From NCBI GenBank assembly GCA_933228675.1, contig OW121743.1, positions 69,256,834 to 69,320,833 of the forward strand: a DNA stretch of 64,000 nucleotides, read 5' to 3'. The stretch comes from Stomorhina lunata. Its lineage: Eukaryota > Arthropoda > Insecta > Diptera > Rhiniidae. Under the pieces are notes generated by a model. The model did no database searches. It worked only from the letters and a program-made list of their open reading frames with translations, and was not told where the DNA came from. Both the position numbers and the translations under genes were made by a program. Below, one piece after another: positions 58,453-64,000 of this stretch (within the stretch, counting starts at the first letter, position 1; every line of letters starts with the position of its first letter).

Positions 58453-59075
58453 TCGATACTGAATTTTCGTTAAGAAATTGTTTCCATAGAAACATTTTCG
58501 TTAAAATGTTTTTTTTTTTAAAGAATTATTTTAGTTAAAAAATTTTCGTTAATTTTTTGTGTAGAAAAATTTTTGTTAAAAAATTTTTTCTATAGAAAAA
58601 TTTTCGTTAAGAAATTTTTTCTATAGAAAAATTTTCGTTAAGAAATTTTTTCTATAGAAAAATTTTGGTTAAATTTTTTTTCTCTAGAAAAATTTTCGTT
58701 AAAAAATTTTTTCTCTAGAAAAATTTTCTTTAAAAAATTTTTTCTATAGAAAAATTTTCTTTAAAAAATTTTTTCTATAGAAAAATTTTCTTTAAAAAAT
58801 TTTTTCTATAGAAAAATTTTCTTTAAAAAATTTTTTCTATAGAAAAATTTTCGTTAAAAATTTTTTTCTATAGAAAAATTTTCGTTAAAAATTTTTTTCT
58901 ATAGAAAAATTTTCGTTAAAAAATTTTTTCTATAGAAAAATTTTCGTTAAAAAATTTTTTCGATAGAAAAATTTTCGTTAAAAAATTTTTCTATAAAAAA
59001 TTTTTCGTTAAAAAATTTTTCTATAGAAAAATTTTAGTTAAAAAATTTTTTCTATAAAAAAATTTTTATTTGCTT
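58453..59075 (+). repeat. About 31-bp minisatellite (CGTTAA linker) joined to the 29-bp array
   Basis: At 58453 the linker switches from CGATA to CGTTAAG within the same orientation. About 20 copies with CGTTAAA or CTTTAAA linkers follow. Confidence 0.9.
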
Positions 59076-60134
59076 TAACAAATTTTTAAGTCAACAAACA
59101 CTGTCTATGCCTCTGGCAGATACTGTAATTTTATTTAAAATTTTCTCATTTTTATTTTACTAAAAGTAATTATGTAAATGTAGTAAAGTATTGAATTCTG
59201 TGCATCAGGTGTAACGGATTTGGAATTTAAAAGCACGATCGACATATGTACAATGTACATGTGGAGGTGTTATTAACATAATTAGGTTTGTTTCATCATT
59301 TGTATTATGCAAAGGTCATTATCTAGATTTGAAAAATGTCAAATTTTTGGAAAATGTTATGTTAAAATAATTTATGTAATTTTACACATATTTTAAGTTT
59401 TTCCTCATTTAACTTAAAAAAAAAGAAAATTATAAAATATTTATAAATTTTTCATACAAAAAATTGTATGATGGCATAAGCGAAATGCGTCATGATTGAT
59501 TGTTTACTACATTTAAAAATATCACTTTTATCAGAAATGAAATATGTAAATTATATTTTTATTAAATAAATAAATTTATTTAATTAAAATATAATTTTCA
59601 CACCTTTTTCATTAACATCGCACAAAATTTGTATAACAAATTCATTTCAAATAAATTTAAATTCAATTAATATTAACATAAATTTCATTATACGCTTGAC
59701 CAGACATTAAAAATTTCCAACAGCCGTAAACAATCTCAAATAATTTGGCCAAAATTCAAATTGTGTAAAAATAACGTAATATTTAGTGTAAACAATGCAT
59801 TGACATATTTAGTCCATTTTATTAACAAACCCAAAACAAAAAGCGATAAATCTCATAAATTAAATTTAATTTTGTTTTAGTCATTGATTTTATATTTTAA
59901 ATTGTTTTTAATACAAACTATTTATATGCAAATTTTATAACAAACGCCTTAAATAGATCTTTTTTGTAATATTTTAAACTTAATTTTTTTTTTTCAAATT
60001 TGGCAATACTTTTTTGGTTTGTGGTTTTAGTTCACATCTTTAAGTGTCTTTGCTACTTTGATCATCGTTTATATTAGAGTGTCTTAGCTAAACTAAACAA
60101 ACAAGTCCGGCAACGTTTACAGTGGTTTGATATG
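59076..60134. other. AT-rich spacer, nothing recognised
   Basis: No open frame, tandem array or element terminus was seen. Confidence 0.45.
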
Positions 60135-62640
60135 AAGTAATATAGGAAATATTCGATAATAATATTTTCTATAGAAAATTTCGATATTACAATATTTTAT
60201 AGAAAATTTTCGATATTAAAGATTTCTATAAAAAATTTTCGATATTAAACTTTTCTATAGCAAATTTTCGATATTCAAGTTTTCTATAAAAAATTTTCAA
60301 TTTTAATTTTTTTTTATAAAAATTCTCGATAATTAAGTATTCTGTAGCAAAATTTTTTGATATTAAAGATTTTTTTTATAAAATTTTCGATATTAAAGTT
60401 TTCTATAGAAAATTTTCGATATTAAAGTTTTCTATAGAAAATTGTCGATCTTAAAGTTTTATATAGAAAATTTTCGGTAGTAAAATTTTTTATAGAAAAT
60501 TTTTGATATAAAAATTTTTTATTGAAAATTTTCGATATTAAATTTTTGTAGACAAAATTTTTGATCTTAAAGTTTTCTATAGAAAATTTTCGATAATCAA
60601 ATTTTCTCTAGAACATTTTCGATATTAAAGTTTTTCATAGAAAATTTTCGATATCAAACTTTTCTATAGAAAATTCGATTTTAAAGTTTTCTTTAGAAAA
60701 TTTTCGATATTAAAGTTTTTACAGAAAATGTTTTCTAAAGAAAATTTTCGATAGTAAAATTTTCTAAAGAAAATTTTTGATATTAAAATTTTCTATACAA
60801 ATTTTTTTTTTAATTTTCGTTTTTAAAGATTTCTATAGAATAGAATTTCTATAGATTTTCGATAATAATGTTTTTAATAAAAACTTTTTATAGAAATTGT
60901 TCGATATTAAAATATTATATAGAAAATTTTCGATATTTAAGTTTTTCTATGGAAATTATGGGAATTTTCTATCTTAAAGTTTTCTATAGAAAATTTTCGA
61001 TATAAATGTTTTCTAAAGAAAATTTTTTTATTCATATTTTTTATAGACATTTTTCGATGTTTAAGCTTTCTCTAGAAAATTTTCGATATTAAAGTTTTTA
61101 TAGAAAATTTTCGATATTAAAGTTTTTTATAGAAAATTTTGATATTAAAGTTTTCTACAGAAAATTTTCGATAATAAAATTTTCAATTGAAAATTTTCGA
61201 TAATAAAATTTTTTATAGAAAATTTTCGATAGTAAAATTTTGTATATAAAATTTTTAAAATTTTTTTATAGAAAGTTTTCGATAATAAAATTTTTTATAG
61301 AAAATTTTTGATAGACAATTTTTAATTTTTTTTGTTATTAAAGTTTTCTTTGAAATTTTTGATATTAAAGTTTTCTAGAGAAAATTTTCGATACTGAAGT
61401 TTTTTATAGAATATTTTCGATATTAAAATTTTCTATAGAAAATTTTCAATATTAAAATTTTCTATAGAAAAGTTACGATATTAAAGTTTGCTATAGAAAA
61501 TTTTCGATATTTAAGTTTTCTATAGAAATTTTTCGATATAAAACTTTTCTATAGAAAATTTTCGATATTAAAGTTTTCTATAGAAATTTTTTGATATTAT
61601 AGTTTTTTATAGAAAATTTTCGATATTAAAATTTTGTATAGAAAATTTTCGATATTCAAATTTTTTATAGAAAATTTGCTATATTTAAATTTTCTATAAA
61701 AATTTTGAGATTTAAATATTCTACACAAATCTTTTGAAATTAAAGTTTTATCTACAAAATTTTCGGTTTTAAAATTTTCTATAGAAAATTTTCATTATTA
61801 AAATTTTTTATAGAAAATTTTCGATATTAAAATTTTCTATAGAAAATTTTCGATATTAAAATTTTCTATAGAAAATTTTCGATATTAAAATTTTATATAA
61901 ACAATTTTCGATATTTAAATTTTCTATAGAAAGTTTTCGATATTAAAATTTTCTGTAGAAAATTTTCGATATTAAAATTTTTTATAGAAAATTTTCTATA
62001 GAAAATTTTCGATACTAAAATTTTCTGTAGAATTTTTTCGATATTAAAATTTTTTATAGAAAATCGAAAATTTTAAAATTAAAATTTTCTATAAAAAATT
62101 TTCGATATTCAAATTTTCTATAGAAAATTTGCAATATTTAAATTTTCTAAAAAAAATTTGAGATTTAAATATATCTTTTGAAATTAAAGTTTTCTCTACA
62201 AAATTTTCTATATTAAAGTTTTCTATAGAAAATTTTTTATAGAAAATTTTCGATATTAAAATTTTCTATAGAAAATTTTCGATATTAAAATTTTATATAG
62301 AAAATTTTCGATGTTAAAATTTTATATAGAAAATTTTCGATGTTAAAATTTTCTATAAAAAATTTTCGATATTAAAATTTTCTTTACAAAATTTTCGATA
62401 TTAAAATTTTCTTTAAAAAATTTTCGATATTAAAATGTTCTTTAGAAAATTTTCGATATTAAAATTTTCTTTAGAAAATTTTCGATATTAAAATTTACTT
62501 TAGAAAATTTTAGATATTAAAATTTACTTTAGAAAATTTTAGATATTACAGTTTTCTATAAATCGATTTTATTTCTATAAAAAATTTTGATATTAAAATT
62601 TTCTGTAGAAAATTTTGGTGAAAAGATTTCGTAATATTCT
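60135..62640 (+). repeat. Degenerate 29-bp minisatellite array (CGATATT linker)
   Basis: CTATAGAAAATTTT and CGATATTAAA units recur at about 29 bases with many substitutions, indels and partial units. Better conserved patches lie at about 61800-61990 and 62230-62480. It looks like an older version of the array at 55-58 kb. Confidence 0.9.
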
Positions 62641-63424
62641 CAATTATTAAAAAAATTAAAAACTTCGAATTTTTTTTTTTTAAGTGGAAGAAGTATCCAT
62701 TAACGATAATTAAATTGAGCTTTTAAAACATCGCAATATGGCTGGTTGCTAATACTTGTTTCTGACTTATACTATTTACATAAGTTTATCGATGTTTTAA
62801 AATTTATTTAAATTATTTAAAGATTTTTGAATGAATTTGCGTGGGAGCTTTATTGATTAAGACAAAACTTGATAAGTTTTTAAATTTTTAACATAAATTA
62901 GTTGATGTTTAAATAGTTATGTTAAATAGTTTAGCAGTTCCCTATAACTTTGTTATACCCATCACTAATAGTTGCTAGAATCAGGGATGGAAATTCATTT
63001 TCATTTTTCATCAACAATGAAAACATCATTTACATTTTAGATCATTATTTTTGAAGATAATAAATTTACTCGTATTACCTTTTCAAAAACTATTTACTTA
63101 CTATAATTACTTCTGTAAACAAGTCATTAAAAAACAACTAATTTGTTTGTATTAATAATGAAATTTCATACGATATAGGTCAATTACAATTTCCTTCCTT
63201 TACTATTTTACAATTTTTTATTCTCTATAGAGTAGAAATTAATTGGAAAAACATATTTACTACCATTTTAATATGTCAATGTACCTACTAACAGTTTGTA
63301 ATATTAAAGTAATAAGATACTATCTATCATATAAATAACTACATACATTAGAGTGTCCCACACATGCATGGTACACTCAGGAGTTAATTCCCATACAAAT
63401 GAAATTTATAAAACTTTTTAAATA
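62641..63424. other. AT-rich spacer, nothing recognised
   Basis: No supported gene. A TTATACCCATCACTAATAGT phrase at about 62953 may be an old dispersed-repeat fragment. Confidence 0.4.
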
Positions 63425-64000
63425 CAGAAAATTTTTCTCTAATAAATTTGTAATTGAAAAATTTTCTCTAAAAAATTTGAACCGAAAATCTTTCCATAAA
63501 AATTCTGTACCGAAAGTTTTTCTATAACAATTTTATACCGAAAGTTTTTCTATAAAAATTTTGTATCAAATATTTTTCAATAGAAAATTTTAACAAAAAT
63601 TTTTCTATAAAAAATTTTACCAATTTTTTTTTTTTTTTAAATTTTGTACCGAAAATTTTTCTATTAAAATTTTGTACCAAAAATTTTTGTATAAAAATTT
63701 TGTATCGAAAATTTTTCTGTAAAAAATTTTTATTTTAAAAAAATTTGTACCGAAAATATTTTCATAAAAATTTTGTACCGAAAATTTTTCTATAAAAATT
63801 ATGTACCGAAAATTTTTCTATAAAAATTTTGTACCGAAAACTTTTCTAAAAGAATTTTGTACCAAAAATTATTCTATAAAAATTTTGTGCCGAAAATTTT
63901 TCCATACAAATTTTGAACCGAAAATTTTTCCATAAAAATTTTGAACCGAAAATTTTTATAGAAAAATTTTTTGTACAAAATTTTTCTATAAAAATTTTGT
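63425..64000 (+). repeat. About 28-bp minisatellite (GTACCG linker), runs off the window
   Basis: Units read AAAATTTTTC, TATAAAAATTTT, GTACCG, at about 28 bases. The linker GTACCG appears in no other array here. About 20 copies are visible and the array continues past 64000. Confidence 0.9.

Overview
This window looks like nuclear DNA from a higher fly. The evidence is short GT-AG introns, a very AT-rich background, insect versions of Ankle2, GTSF1 and TTC25, and a dipteran mix of mariner, non-LTR and Helitron elements. A calyptrate fly (blow fly or house fly type) is my best guess, but that is inference. No bacterial operons, CRISPR arrays or convincing tRNA/rRNA genes were seen.

Layout. 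At 0.75-4.0 kb two GTSF1-like CHHC zinc-finger genes face each other and converge (753-1780 on +, 3496-3979 on -). A TA-flanked MITE lies between them and a fold-back repeat cluster follows. Ankle2 occupies 7712-27778 on + in ten coding exons. Its first intron is about 10.4 kb and holds transposon relics, a strong GC-rich hairpin and a probable alternative terminal exon. Introns 2 and 8 are filled by AT-rich minisatellites. A TTC25/ODAD4-like TPR gene lies at 30906-36067 on +. It appears complete except for one extra C in a homopolymer, and its third intron has been expanded by a non-LTR relic and a decayed mariner. An apparently complete Helitron with an uninterrupted three-exon RepHel gene lies at 41716-47607. 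A mucin-like single-pass membrane protein gene lies at 48615-54511 on -, and two of its three introns are satellite-filled. The rest, to 64000, is almost all satellite.

The dominant structural feature is one superfamily of minisatellites with 28-31 bp monomers, covering very roughly 20 kb in about ten arrays. Most monomers contain an A/T palindrome centred on CTATAG, plus a short asymmetric linker (CGATATT, CGGTATT, CGTTAAG, TGATAAA, GTACCG and others). Linkers change between and within arrays, and arrays occur in both orientations.

The host genes do not form a functional unit. GTSF1 proteins act in piRNA silencing in the families where they are known, Ankle2 acts in nuclear envelope reassembly, and TTC25/ODAD4 acts in axonemal dynein docking. 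Exon models were built by hand from splice consensus, reading phase and family resemblance. No transcript data or searches were available.
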